NCBI GenBank assembly: GCA_024449915.1
Contig: JAMZAV010002001.1
Coordinates: 62,001 to 126,000, forward strand
Direction of reading: 5' to 3'
DNA: 64,000 bases
Origin: Sweltsa coloradensis
Lineage: Eukaryota > Arthropoda > Insecta > Plecoptera > Chloroperlidae
In this document: in pieces, positions 53,759 through 64,000 of the stretch
Numbering within the stretch: position 1 is the stretch's first letter
Layout of the letters: each line of letters opens with the position of its first letter
Translations under genes and position numbers: made by a program
The notes under the pieces: generated by a model
The model's input: the letters and a program-made list of their open reading frames with translations, nothing else
What the model was told of the DNA's origin: nothing
Databases searched by the model: none

Positions 53759-55973
53759 TGTGACGTTTGAAAACCGCGCACAGAAGCCGACCTACGAACT
53801 TGGCCGACAGGGGAGCCACCTCCCAGCTGTATTCGCCGGTAGTACCACGTGTGTCCGTCCGAGTTCGGGCGCGGATGCGCAGGAAGTCGGCGCGATCAGG
53901 GCTGTGATGGGTGTTGAAGAATGACCGTTTTCTAGTTTGAAGTAAATTGACAGTTGGATTTTCTTTCCATCTGCAACGCCTTAGGGTGAGGAACTTCTAA
54001 TTCCTGCTAGGAAATTGTTCTTCACAATGTGTGGGTTCAGTCTTCCTGAGCAGAGTATGGCTGGGTAGCCTTGTTTAATCCATTTAGTTAATGAGTAAAT
54101 TTTACGTTTCACTCTGGCCTGGGAGTCGTGTCAAAGCTTGGTTCTGTTGAACGTTTTACTTAGGGTATTCTTTCTCTATCAAATTTAGGATTTTTCCCGT
54201 GGGTCCACGTCTTGTGTATCGTGGCAAAGATTGCCAACCTTAGGCCTAGGCTGACCAGAGCTTCCACTTTGCCTCTTCGCCGTCTAGTCCAGTGCTAGGC
54301 AAGGCCTATTCCAGGTTTTCACACCTCAGCGCCCGGCGATTCCAGAAGGTGTAGAAACGATAGGCCAATCCTAGGGCCAAAGCAGACCCAACCAGACAGC
54401 TAGGGCCTACCATGTACCTAGGTTGGGGACAAGGTTTCTTCTCGTGTCGAGCTTCAGGCTGTGGTGGTAATGTAGCTTGTGACATTTGTGGACTGTGTTA
54501 GTTGAAACTATAAATCTGTAGGCCAAGCATAGGCCTAAGCCCTAGACCTACCTAACCCCTTTAAACCTTATCTAGAATTCTCCAACTAGTTATCAGGGCC
54601 TTTGCCTGATACTAGTCTCACCCGGCTCACTCTTCCTAGTAGGCCTACATATGTACTAGACGAACCTTTGATTCCAGATTGCTACGGCTCAAGACCGTAG
54701 CCTGTCGTGTGCCCATCTGGCCTATAAGTTTAAGTCACTATGACTGGTGTTGAAGCTAGAGCAGTGTAGCTCTAAGCATTAACTTATCAGCTGCTCCATA
54801 TTATGACAGTTTACTATTTATTAGGGTGTTTTATGTTCTCCAAATGAGAGCGCATCAAGCGAGAAAAGTGTAGCTCTTAGCATTTACATATCAGCTGCTC
54901 CATATGACAGTTTAACCTTTCTCCTTTGTTCGGACAGATCAACAATGTTGTACACAGGTACAGTGGTGCGCTGACCATGTAAGACCAGGAGCAATTGCTC
55001 CTGGTCCTAAAGGGGGTGGGTGGGTGGGTCCCCGGAGGGGACCTTCCCACCCCATTTTATTTTGTATTTATTATTTTATTTCATACTTCATTTACCTCAT
55101 CATATTTAGGACATTGTAAACAATTAATAATAAACTATATCTACATAGTTGTTTTCCGAAGGGTTTTCCAAAAACTTGTGAATGAGTTATAAGTTCTAGA
55201 AATCGTAAAATCGTAAAATTGCGATTTTCATGTGAAACAATTTTAAGATTGCGCTCAAAAACGTGGCAGTTCTAAGTTCAGAGATTTCGAAGGCCCCCAG
55301 AAAATTTCATCGCAATTAAAGTATCGGTTTAGCCGGAATCGTGCTGACAAACACACAAAAATACAGAAAAAAAAAAAAAACAACAAAACATTCCGGATTT
55401 TTTCTCCACTCCAGTGAAGTGAAATGGAATCTTCGCTTCACTCGCTACGCTCTTCAAATCAATGAAACCCCCTTTTTTTTAGGTAAATAAACCTATATTT
55501 AAAAAATATATTATTGAGAACAAAAGTTTTACTAGTTCACTTCGAAGTTCCTTCAGTGGGTGGATCCCGTTGATGTTGTGTCACCTCACATTTGTCGACG
55601 TGTCGTAACAAAAGCAACAAGTCGTTCGCCTGTTTAAATGTGTTCTTTATTTTGTTTCATATTTTATCGATGTATCTAAAATATTAAAAGATTTGGGTGG
55701 TTTGATCTTGTACTAGTTAGAATAGAATAGACAGTCTTTATTTTTGTTGTACAATGGGTTACATGGATAATGGATAATAATCATGAAACACATGGACAAA
55801 AAGCAAAAAATGGCGAGGTTCGATGACAGATCGTTCTTCCACCTAACCAGTGACTGACTTAGAATTAACTTAAATTATTTAATAACTTAACTTAAAATTA
55901 ACTTAAAGAATACCTTAAAAACTAACAACACATATTTCAAGGTTACACATATTACTTGATACAAGCCTAAACT

Positions 55974-57575
55974 TCACTTATGTTTGCAACAGTGCAGTAA
56001 AATAAAGAAAAGAGCATTTATAATAAATATGTATGTCATGAAGTAGAAGTGTACCCAAGTGAGTGGTTTTGATTTAACCTTATTTCGGATTATTATGCTT
56101 TCCTTCTGTATTTTCATCAGGTGATTTTTGTAGTTAGTTTTAAAAGGACCTACTGATTTAGTGCTCTTTAAGGCCAAAGGTAATTTGTTCCAAAGTCTAG
56201 GCCCGTTTATTGAAAAAGATGAGGAAGATTTGGAATTATGATGATTGAAGACGAGGTTTTTTGTTTGGCGGGTGTTATGGTTGTGTAAGTTTTTGGTGAG
56301 GGAGAGTTTATGGTACAGATATTTCGGAGTTTGAGTATTTACAATTTTATGCATTAGAGTTGCCATGTGAAAATTTCTCCGATTTTTCATGTTTAACCAT
56401 CCAAGTGCAGGGAGATGAGGTGATATTTGTTCTCTATAAGGTACATTAAGGATGAAACGTACACATGCGTTTTGGACCTTCTGGATGTCATATTCGAGTG
56501 ATTTGTTTATGCCTGTGTATACATAATCACAATAGTCAAATACAGAGAGAACCAGAGATTCTGCTAGAAGTTTTTTGATGGGGATCGGTAGCAGTTTTCT
56601 GAAGCGATAAAGGTATCGCAATATGGAATAGGCCTTGGTACAACATTTCATGATATGGTACTTCCAGCTCATATCAGATTGGAACCAGATACCCAAATTA
56701 CAGACCGTATCGACCATTTTAACATTGTCTCCATTTATCTCAATTTGAAATGGAATGTTGCGATGAGTTATTTCTTCATTGCCTATGGGTAATACAACTG
56801 ATTTTTTGGGATTAATACTAAGACTATTTCTCTGTGACCATAGTGCAAGGGATTCTAGGTCACTGTTCAGGGACACTATGCAGTTGTCTAAGTTCGTTAT
56901 ATCCGGGCAGCAAATTAGGCTTTGGATGTCATCTGCATATTGTTTTACTTTACAATGCTTAACAGCATGAGGGATGTCATATACATATATGTTAAATGCA
57001 AGGGGACCAAGAATTGACCCTTGTGGGATTCCATTTGTTATAGCCATGGGATTAGAGGAGAGGAAATTGCGTTTTGCTGTTGTATGCGAAACTATTTGTG
57101 TTCTGTGATCTAAATAACTTTTGAAATACTTAATGGCGAGGCTTGAAAACCCAAGTATTCTTAGTTTGGCAAATAAAAGCTCATGGTTAATGGAGTCAAA
57201 TGCTTTAGAGTAGTCTAGAAGAGTTAAGAACGATATGCCTTTGCTAGTTGCATTGCCCAATATGTCATCAGTCACATCCAGAAGGGCCGTACCAGTGCTG
57301 TGACCAGCTCTAAACCCAGACTGTTCACTGGGGGGAAGGTTGTTTGACTCTATATATTCAATAGTTTGCTTATAAACAACTCTCTCCATTACTTTAGAAA
57401 GAGTGGGGAGAATGCTTATAGGTCTAAGATCAGAAAATTCTTGCGGTCGATTCACCTTTGCAAGAGGTAAGACAATAGCAGTTTTCCATATATTTGGAAA
57501 AGTTGAAGAGGTGATAGAATAATTAATGATATCAGTTATTGTTTGTACACAGTGCGGGAGTAATAATTTAATCAT
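55974..57575 (-). pseudogene. LINE reverse transcriptase, well preserved
   Basis: A 533-codon frame, the longest LINE frame here. RT motifs: DLRPISILPTLSKVMER (about 49-65), GFRAGHSTGTALL (motif 2a region, 88-99), LLDYSKAFDSINH (motif A, Asp121), NGIPQGSILGP (motif B, 181-191), YADD (motif C, 213-216), and a thumb with LGIW and DYCDYVYTGI. All catalytic residues of the palm are present. The first Met is arbitrary; the frame is joined to the upstream linker by frameshifts near 57575 and 57780. Group: jockey/CR1-like; exact clade not determined. The copy cannot make a full ORF because it lacks the start of the endonuclease. Confidence 0.85.
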
Positions 57576-58746
57576 TTTAGATTTATTTTGTCGTTACCTG
57601 TGGCATTTGAATGGAGAGATTTTATTATTAGTGAGACTGTTGATGTTTCTACAGTTTGCAATTGAAATTTTACTTTGCAGTCAATTTCATTTAGTGATTT
57701 TATTTCAGCATCAATGTCAGCCTGATGGGTGGAGCTCTTCCCTATGTTTACAAAAAATGCATTTATAGCTTCAGGATCGTTAAAGTGCATAGGAAGTGAT
57801 TGTGTTTTTTTGATGTTGTGACATCATTTTCTTTGAGGAAATTCCAGGCCTCTTTGTTACGAAGTCCGTGTAGTTTATTGAAATGGGCATGCTTTGCCTT
57901 CCGAATTTTGGCGTTTACTTCATTTCGGAGTGATTTGAAATGGGACCAATCAATATCATTATTTGAAGACACTGCCTTACGGCGAGCTTTGTCTTTCGTT
58001 GAAATTTCGCTAACGATTTTTTGTGTGAGCCAAGGTGCTGGGGGTTTAGTTAAACGTTTCCTTGTAATTGGTGCAAAATTATCGTATATGCCAAGGATCA
58101 AACAAGTTAAGTTGCTCAATTTTTGCATCAATACTATTTTGAAGCTCTACACTACTTCTCCAAGGCAGGAGTATTGCTTCTTCATTGAAACTTTCAATGT
58201 TTATTTTTTCGAGTGACCTGGTGTAAACATATTTTAGGTGTTTTTTGGGCACAGGCAACTTGTAAGTGAAAAAACCACATTGTGGTCCCCTGTTCCAAGA
58301 GGAGGAAGTTGTTCTGAAATTGTGACAAGGTGTGGATGGTTGACAATAATTAAGTCTATAAGTGTAGAAGAGGTTTGAGTGATGCGGGTCGGTTTATGAA
58401 CTATTTGAGTGAGTTTGATGGTACCAAGTATTTCCAAGAGGAGTTTAGAATTGGTGTTTTCCACAGTTTCTACATTTACATTCCAATCCCCCATGCATAT
58501 CACATGCTCATATGTGTTTGTTAAATGTGACAAACTTCACCATATTCTTCTATGGTATGTTTGTTTGATTTTGGAGGGCGATATAATATTGTTAGTGCGA
58601 GGCGGGTATTGTTTGTAGTTACTTCTATAATTAGGTGTTCAAGTGGAGCACTGACTGCAAATTGCTCTATCAGTTTAAATTTAAGGAGGATACTTACATA
58701 TATTGCAACACCTCCTCCATTTCTACTGTCTGACCTATCTGACCTA
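57576..58746 (-). pseudogene. LINE endonuclease remainder and linker
   Basis: Minus frame 58533-58234 contains ICMGDWNVNVE (catalytic Asp/Asn), SSTLIDLIIV and LGTGDHNVVF (catalytic Asp/His), the last three APE motifs. Upstream, 58746-58540 has GGGVAIYVSILL-like and LTILYRPPK-like pieces in another frame. Linker pieces follow: APWLTQKIV (about 58040) and FNKLHGLRNKEAWNFL (about 57870). At least three frameshifts. Confidence 0.8.
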
Positions 58747-60633
58747 AGTTAGAATTCAATTTGACTTGATATTGCACATGATTTATTCAATTAAAAAATA
58801 TTTCATTCCTCTATGTTGGAGAGTAACATTACTGAATTGTTATCTTCTACCAACTCAAGTACCAACAATACCACAGGTCTGATAAAGTTTATTATTCATT
58901 ATATAAACAGCTGTTAAAATAAATCACATAAAAACGACCATGGTTCAGCCAACGGGTTCGTTGGCTCTTTAAATCTTTAAATGATGTTTTCTGTATTTTG
59001 TGTCATATAACGATGTATCTTAAATGTAAGAGGTTGGATATGATTTGATTTTGCACAAGGAATTAAATTTGACTTGATATTTTACATACGTTTCTTCAAT
59101 TAAAATATTTCATTTCTCTTTGTTGGAGGGTAATGTTACTGAATTGTTATCTTCTAGAATCTAGACTTCTACCTTTCATATTAATAATCCTGGAATTCAG
59201 GCACCTGTCCTGCTGTCCCTAGAAAAAAACACCCGGTACGGGTAATTGTCCCAGTTTTTCTTTTAGGACGTTTTCATAATATAATCTGTTTAAACAAATC
59301 AAATGAAATCAAACCTATCTATCGATCAAATTTCTAAGTGCAAAACGGGGACCAGACCAGCCAGGGGACGTGAAAATTAAGAACAATGAAAACGTCTTGG
59401 AGGAATGATGAATTTTTGTTATTTTCTTGCATGTAATGGGTTTGTATTCTGTTACCAAAAAGGTATTTTCTAGCGTTTAAAACTCGTTAAAACGCACCAA
59501 ACACACCTAAGAATTGAAAATTTTTCCGGGGCTATGCGCCCCGGACCAGCATGTTACCTGGGGGGCTACCCCCCAGACCCCCCATTCATGTGTTTATTTT
59601 TTAGGGTGGGTGGGTCCTGTAAGAGGGGGCTTGATCCTGTTCGATTCAAGGGTTCAGCGCGCCACTGCACAGGTACGTCAGAAGGCTGACAGTGTCCAGT
59701 TCTGACTGTTGGTTCTGTTACGATGGAACCCTACGGGGTAACGGTATAGAAGGGATCTGGGGTTCCATACCCGATCTAGGCCTACGAATGGCTCGACTGA
59801 TGATAAGTTCAGGATAATGTTCCGAGCTAATGAGGCCTAGGAGCCTGAATAATATTGAGGTGGTACACCACTGATTTTTATGTAACTATATTGTAAATAT
59901 AATTATTCCTACCATAATACTGCCTTTGGGTCCAAGGTTCGAGGACCAGTAGAGCTTGGAAAGATGCTAGAACTTTACAATTACTTTAGGCCTAAGATTG
60001 CCATAATTTCCTGTCAAGTGGCCACCATTTTGTGTCAAGGAGACTTGCATGACTTGTAGGCCTAACTGAGGTCATTACCTTTGAGTTTGAATACTAGCCT
60101 ACCTGTCCCAGGTAATATTGTTATTATTTGTGAAGTGTAAAACCTGTATATTTTCTAGGCATTGTAGGCCCACTAATACTGTGAACTTTATAACCTGTAT
60201 ATTTTCTAAGCTAAGTAGGCCCACTTATAGTGTGGCTAATGAATAACTTGTGTACTATTTAAGCAACCATTGAGTGTCTTGGTAATAGCTTGACTGAACG
60301 GTTTCTTTTGTTGATTGATTATTCAGCTTATTTAATATTCCTCTCTTATCTTCAGTTTCTTGTAAAGTGGGTATCACCCCCCATGTCATTCCTCTGTGAC
60401 CTTTAAGGTTTTGCTGGACTCGCTTCTACAAATGAACTTGACTTCTTTATGATTATACTTTGCCTTTCTCTGTATTTGTAGAAACTTCTTCGTTCCTTCT
60501 GCGACTTTCCCAATAATTTATTTTAGAACGAAGAGGCGCCCAAACACCGAAGACGCCCACCTGCAGTCGCCCACGCCCCTTCTCCGCTGAGTCTGCCGGA
60601 CCACTGTTGGTATCTCCCTAGGGACATGTCACA

Positions 60634-61505
60634 CCAGTCTAAAAAAAGTTATATCGTATAAGTACATGGGTATTATTATTGACAATCATTTAAAGTGGAA
60701 CTTCCACAGTAATGAATTGAGAAGATGACTACAATCACTTACTTTCATTTTCTATCGACTAAGAAAAATTCTCAACACACCAGTCTTAAAAATAGTTTAC
60801 ACGGCTCTTGTACAATCTGTATTAGCTTTTGGTATCATAGGTTGGGGAGGGCTATATTATAGCAATCACCTTACCACAATCAACATATCACAAAAATGTA
60901 TCCTAAAAGTTATACTAAAAAAAAGGTTCCCTTCAAACTTGCTCTATACAATGATGAAAGTATAAGATATAAGGCAACTCTATTTAAAGTGAATGTTAAT
61001 CCATTTATTTAAAAATCTCCAATGTTTCCCCACCTTTGGCCAACCTCACACAAATAGTACAATATAGTTACCAAACAAAGAAATTATAACCTAGTTGTTC
61101 CACGCAAATGTACACCACTAGGTCAACGACATTTTAGCTTCCTAGGTCCTCGTACCTTCAACCGCCTAGATAACTTGACCAAAAGTTCAGCATCTATATC
61201 CCTTTTTAAACCAAGAATCAGTAACTGGCTCTTAAGAAGGGAAAGAACTTACGTTGAAAACCTAGTCTACCTTCGTTGATATACTAAAAATAAACCTTTG
61301 CCGTCTTCCCACTTTGTTACACCTGTTGACAATATTACAATGTGTTAAATGCATTGTTGTTGTAATGCTACTATTTCAAATATTTACAAAAATGTAGTTT
61401 ATTGTTGTTTCTGCGTCTATGTAACTTGATTTATTTTGTTGTCCTCCTTTGTAAATCAGTTTTTATAACTGAATAGGATAGACGTTAAATAATAAATAAA
61501 TAAAT
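60634..61505 (+). pseudogene. LINE RT C-terminus and 3' UTR with (AAAT)n tail
   Basis: Directly abuts the gypsy 3' LTR end. The plus strand reads VKYMGIIIDNHLKWNFHSNEL, then a stop, then LVQSVLAFGIIGWGGLYYSNHL and a degraded rest, the pattern of a LINE RT thumb. The 3' UTR from about 61330 matches that at 51360-51535. It is truncated on the left exactly at the LTR boundary, so the LTR element or a rearrangement removed the rest. Confidence 0.75.
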
Positions 61506-61707
61506 AAATACTGTAAACCTAGGCCCAACCTATAATAATAGTTCACTAGTTATTAACTAGTAATAGTTTGTTAGCATTATTGTACATATTACATTTTATT
61601 AGCTAGCTCTTGTTTTATATCTCTTATTATCAATATTTATCTATTTATCTACAAACTTTTCTATGTACATTATATTCTATTGTTCACTACTATGTTTCAT
61701 CATAGGT
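61506..61707. other. Short AT-rich spacer
   Basis: Nothing recognised beyond a small palindrome (ACTAGTTATTAACTAGT at about 61543). Confidence 0.35.
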
Positions 61708-61887
61708 ACTAGGGAAACGCCAAAGTCGTTGTTAAACGAGTGAGTGAGCCAAGTGTTGAGTACCCGGGAACATCCCCTTTCCTCCCCTATACCTAAGGCT
61801 GGATCGAGCCCAGTATGGGGATTGATACCGAGTACTCAACACATGGCTCACTCACTCGTTTAACAACGAATTTGGCGTTTCCCTAGT
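61708..61887. mobile_element. Foldback of the ACTAGGGAAACGCC family, copy in unit 1
   Basis: 180 bp with about 58-bp inverted arms. The loop holds GGCTGGATCGAGCCCAGTATG. Confidence 0.9.
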
Positions 61888-62042
61888 TATTTAAATTGAA
61901 CATTTAAAATGTGAATCGTGTTCAAAACGTATTAGCGTAAAACATTAACAAATTTCCAAGATGAAACAAAATCACCTAATTTTTATTTCCCATTTAACAC
62001 CCCTCAAAAATAATATGTGGATGTAAAAATATAAAAAAAGTT

Positions 62043-62115
62043 CGAACTAACGGGAATCGAACCCCAACCCTCCGTGCGGTAGGCTAAATGCTTACCACTG
62101 TGCCATGTAAGCCAC
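62043..62115 (-). repeat. tRNA-like module (unit 1)
   Basis: Minus strand: TGGCACAGTGGTAAGC (A-box-like) and GGGGTTCGATTCCC (B box) at normal spacing, with a possible anticodon arm between (CCTACCGCACGGAGGG). The acceptor stem ends do not pair well, so it is more likely a SINE-type head than a working tRNA gene. Unit 2 has a decayed copy at about 62734-62803. Confidence 0.6.
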
Positions 62116-62389
62116 GCCAATCACGTACCGCTAGCTGCTACTAAACAAATGGTATCGATAATTTAAAAAATCACATTTTTATTTATTGTAGGCTTAAATC
62201 GCAGTGGATCAAGCTGATTTTGTTAACAGTTCTCAGTATACTCGTACCGGATGTCTGTTTAAAATTTCAGCTAAATCTGTTCAGCGGTTCGGCTGATTTT
62301 CGACGTACAGACAGACAGACAGACAGAATCACAGAATGAGAGCCTTTTGAGTTGAATTGAGACACTCGGTCGCTCCGCTCCCTCGTTTA

Positions 62390-62576
62390 ACTAGGGAAAC
62401 GCCAAAGTCGTTGTCAAACGAGTGAGTGAGCCAAGTGTTGAGTACCTGGGAACATCCCCTTTCCTCTTCTATACCTAAGGCTGGATCTAGCCCAGTATGG
62501 CCCATGGAGAATGATACCGAGTAATCAACACATGGCTCACTCACTCGTTTAACAACGACTTTGGCGTTTCCCTAGT
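62390..62576. mobile_element. Foldback of the ACTAGGGAAACGCC family, copy in unit 2
   Basis: 187 bp, same design as unit 1; it begins directly at the end of unit 1. Confidence 0.9.
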
Positions 62577-63081
62577 TATTTAAATTGAACATTTTAAATG
62601 CGAATCGTGTTCATAACGTTTTAGCGTAAAACATTAACAAATTTCCAAGATGAAACAAAATCACCTACTTTTTATTTCCCATTTAACACCCCTCAAAAAT
62701 AATATGTGGATGTAAAAATATAAAAAAGTTTGAACTAACGGGCATCGAACACCAACCTTCCGTGCGGTAGACTTAATGCTTACCACTGTGCTATGTCAGC
62801 CACGCAGATTTTGTCCCGCTAGCTGCTACTAAACAAATGCTATCGATAATTTAAAAAATCACAATTATTTTTATTGTAGGCTTAAATCGCAATGGATCTA
62901 GCTGATTTTGCTTACAGTTCTCAGTATACTCGTACCGGATGTCTGTTTAAAATTTCAGCGAAATAGGTTCAGCGGTTCGGCTGATTTTCGACGTACAGAC
63001 AGACAGACAGACAGACAGAATCACAGAATGAGAGCCGTTTGAGTTGAATGGAGACACACGGTCGCTCCGCTCCCTCGTTTA

Positions 63082-63215
63082 ACTATTGCACATAAGATAG
63101 GAATATACTGTACCTGATATCTGTGTACGTCCACACCATACCCCAAATTCAATGCAAAAAATAGAAATTGCCCACTCACAAATCTCTTGAAGATTTTGTG
63201 GGATTCTTATTATAC
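63082..63215. other. Short spacer
   Basis: Nothing recognised. Confidence 0.3.
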
Positions 63216-63612
63216 TAATTATTGGATGAGCGAAGCGAAGACTTCAATTTCACTGACCCCCAAAAAATTTTGCTCGGGTGTTTTTTTTTTTTTTTTTTTT
63301 TTCTGTCTGTCTGTTTGTTAACTCTCTACCAGGCAAACGGCATATCCGATCTTGATGAAAATTGGAGGGAACCTTCGAAATCTCTAAACTTAGAGGTGTA
63401 TTGTTTTTGGGTACAATTGAAGAAATATTTCTCATGAATATCGTACTTTTACGATTTTTTTCGATTTTTAGTGCGATATTTTCGTGACATTTGGGCCAAT
63501 TCTGACCAAACGAGTGGGGCTACAACGTTCATATTATACATGGACATTAAGGTTATGGTGATGTAGTACCTTTTAAAAGAAAAAGTTCAAAAAGTTAGCC
63601 AGAATCCATAGA
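63216..63612 (-). repeat. R-repeat copy, inverted relative to the main array
   Basis: Starts TTGGATGAGCGAAGCGAAG, then AATTTTGCTCGGG, poly-T, CAGGCAAACGGCATATCCG, AATATCGTACTTTTACG and GACATTTGGGCC, and ends at TAGCCAGAATCCATAG, where the BEL/Pao sequence begins. It carries the empty site (CAATTCTGACC) for the foldback inserted at 13526. Confidence 0.85.
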
Positions 63613-63616
63613 TTCG

Positions 63617-64000
63617 CTCATCAGCGATGTTAATGGGATTTTGCAACCTTTCCGTGCGGTAATAGACTCTGGGTCACAGATCTTGGCCATCACTGACTCG
63701 CTAGTGCAAAGGTTAGGTTTGAAGATCCAAACTGCCACTTCACAACTCTTAGGTGTTGGATGCACATCCACTCGTGTCCTCGGGACTGTACGTTGTAGAG
63801 TCGCACCCCGTCGCTCTACTCAAACGTATATCGATGTTAATGCACACGTTCTCTCCTCTATTGCCGGCAATCTGCCTACGTCTTCGGTGTCCATTGACAT
63901 CCTAGAACGTAATCGTGATCTTGATCATGCGGACGATCGTTTCAATGTGCCTGGCGCTATTGATTTCCTCATCGGCGCAGATCTCTACTCAGACATTCTA
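63617..64000 (+). pseudogene. BEL/Pao pol, aspartic protease region, cut by the window end
   Basis: An open frame of 128 codons with no start codon, abutting the R-repeat on the left and running off the right edge. Features: FRAVIDSGSQ (active-site Asp at codon 63665-63667), a LLGVG motif, VNAHVLSSIAGNLP, then DRFNVPGAIDFLIGADLYSDIL at the end. The pairing of DSGSQ with P-G-x-IDxLIGADxYxxIL is diagnostic of the BEL/Pao protease (peptidase A17 type). No lesion is seen in the visible part, so it may belong to a less decayed copy; gag and the 5' LTR are absent to the left, which suggests truncation. Confidence 0.85.

Larger units (their letters stand above)
55724..58746 (-). mobile_element. APE-type LINE nested in the hAT-like element, with 9-bp target duplication
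   Basis: Flanked by AGTTAGAAT on both sides (55715-55723 and 58747-58755). On the minus strand it starts inside the endonuclease domain, so it is 5'-truncated, and ends with AATAAAGACTGTCTATTCT. Order: endonuclease remainder (58746-58236), linker (58230-57576), RT (57575-55974), 3' UTR. The host side is continuous across the duplication, which gives a firm insertion event. Confidence 0.9.
54961..59668. mobile_element. hAT-like DNA transposon, non-autonomous, with 8-bp target duplication
   Basis: Ends are CAGTGGTGCGCTGACC (54961) and the complement of CAGTGGCGCGCTGAACC (ending 59668), flanked on both sides by CACAGGTA (54953-54960 and 59669-59676). An 8-bp duplication with CAGTG ends is characteristic of the hAT superfamily. 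No transposase is recognisable. Outside the nested LINE it is about 1.68 kb and includes, at 55190-55460, a diverged R-repeat-like block ending CTTCGCTTCACTCGC, and a direct repeat at 58752-58850/59063-59160. Confidence 0.85.
53759..60633 (+). mobile_element. Gypsy 3' LTR, interrupted by a 4.7-kb hAT-like element
   Basis: Starts TGTGACG after the polypurine tract and ends GACATGTCACA, giving TG...CA ends with a TGTGAC/GTCACA inverted repeat. LTR sequence is 53759-54960 and 59669-60633, about 2.16 kb in all. It has an internal direct repeat (TGTAGCTCTAAGCATT at about 54766 and TGTAGCTCTTAGCATT at about 54869) and many TAGGCCTA-like words. The right part matches the inverted LTR at 43675-44689. 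Confidence 0.8.
61708..63081 (+). repeat. Two tandem composite-repeat units of about 685 bp
   Basis: Unit 1 is 61708-62389 (682 bp), unit 2 is 62390-63081 (692 bp). Each has a foldback (ACTAGGGAAACGCCAAAG...CCCTAGT), an AT-rich part, a tRNA-like module (minus strand), CGATTTAA-type blocks (CAGTTCTCAGTATACTCGTA, TTCAGCGGTTCGGCTGATTT), (CAGA)n and the end GTCGCTCCGCTCCCTCGTTTA. Units differ by scattered substitutions. Confidence 0.9.

Overview
This window reads as repeat-rich intergenic DNA of an invertebrate animal, not as bacterial or viral sequence. I found no credible host protein-coding gene, no intact tRNA or rRNA gene, and no operon structure. Almost everything recognisable is a transposable element or its remains: Ty1/copia, Ty3/gypsy and BEL/Pao LTR elements, R4/Dong-type and APE-type non-LTR elements (LINEs), a Penelope-like GIY-YIG fragment, tRNA- and 5S-rRNA-derived SINEs, a hAT-like element, and many MITE-like foldbacks. 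The mix, and the many copies of a TAGGCCTA-type motif, fit a marine invertebrate, perhaps an echinoderm or relative. That last step is a guess.

Layout. 0.14-5.15 kb: decayed Ty1/copia element (minus strand) with a 1.04-kb MITE inserted in its gag zinc-knuckle region. 5.9-8.57 kb: R4/Dong-like LINE copy 1 (+), ending in TAA repeats next to a near-perfect 139-bp palindrome built from a tRNA 3' half. 9.25-14.4 kb: three large foldback elements, one of them inside a copy of a repeat called here the R-repeat, plus degenerate minisatellites. 14.9 kb: tRNA-derived SINE. 16.47-19.11 kb: R4/Dong-like LINE copy 2 (minus). 20.2-20.6 kb: 5S-derived SINE (minus). 22.0-25.7 kb: tandem and inverted array of R-repeat units with large palindromes. 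27-29.5 kb: second SINE copy, a dead LINE RT and a duplicated segment. 29.66-35.45 kb: composite repeats with tRNA-like modules, foldbacks and microsatellites, plus a Penelope-like fragment. 36.6-39.3 kb: APE-type LINE (minus). 40.2-40.9 kb: direct repeat. 43.26 kb: second 5S-derived SINE (+). 43.68-60.63 kb: a Ty3/gypsy element with a rearranged 5' LTR, a LINE inserted in its RT, and a 3' LTR interrupted by a hAT-like element that itself holds another LINE. 60.6-61.5 kb: LINE 3' end. 61.7-63.08 kb: two tandem composite-repeat units. 63.2-63.6 kb: inverted R-repeat. 63.6-64.0 kb: start of a BEL/Pao pol that runs off the window.

How the parts relate. The clearest story is serial nesting. The best junctions are an 8-bp target duplication for the hAT-like element, a 9-bp one for the LINE inside it, AATT duplications for one foldback family, and a MITE that entered between CAA and TTG apparently without duplicating anything. 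Nothing here looks autonomous. The gypsy element, although it keeps a 635-codon open pol frame, has lost one catalytic Asp each in protease, RT and integrase. I see no clear new enzymatic system. The items most worth following are the no-TSD MITE, the tRNA-half palindrome, a tRNA-like sequence apparently split by a foldback, and the shared lesions in the two Dong-like copies.
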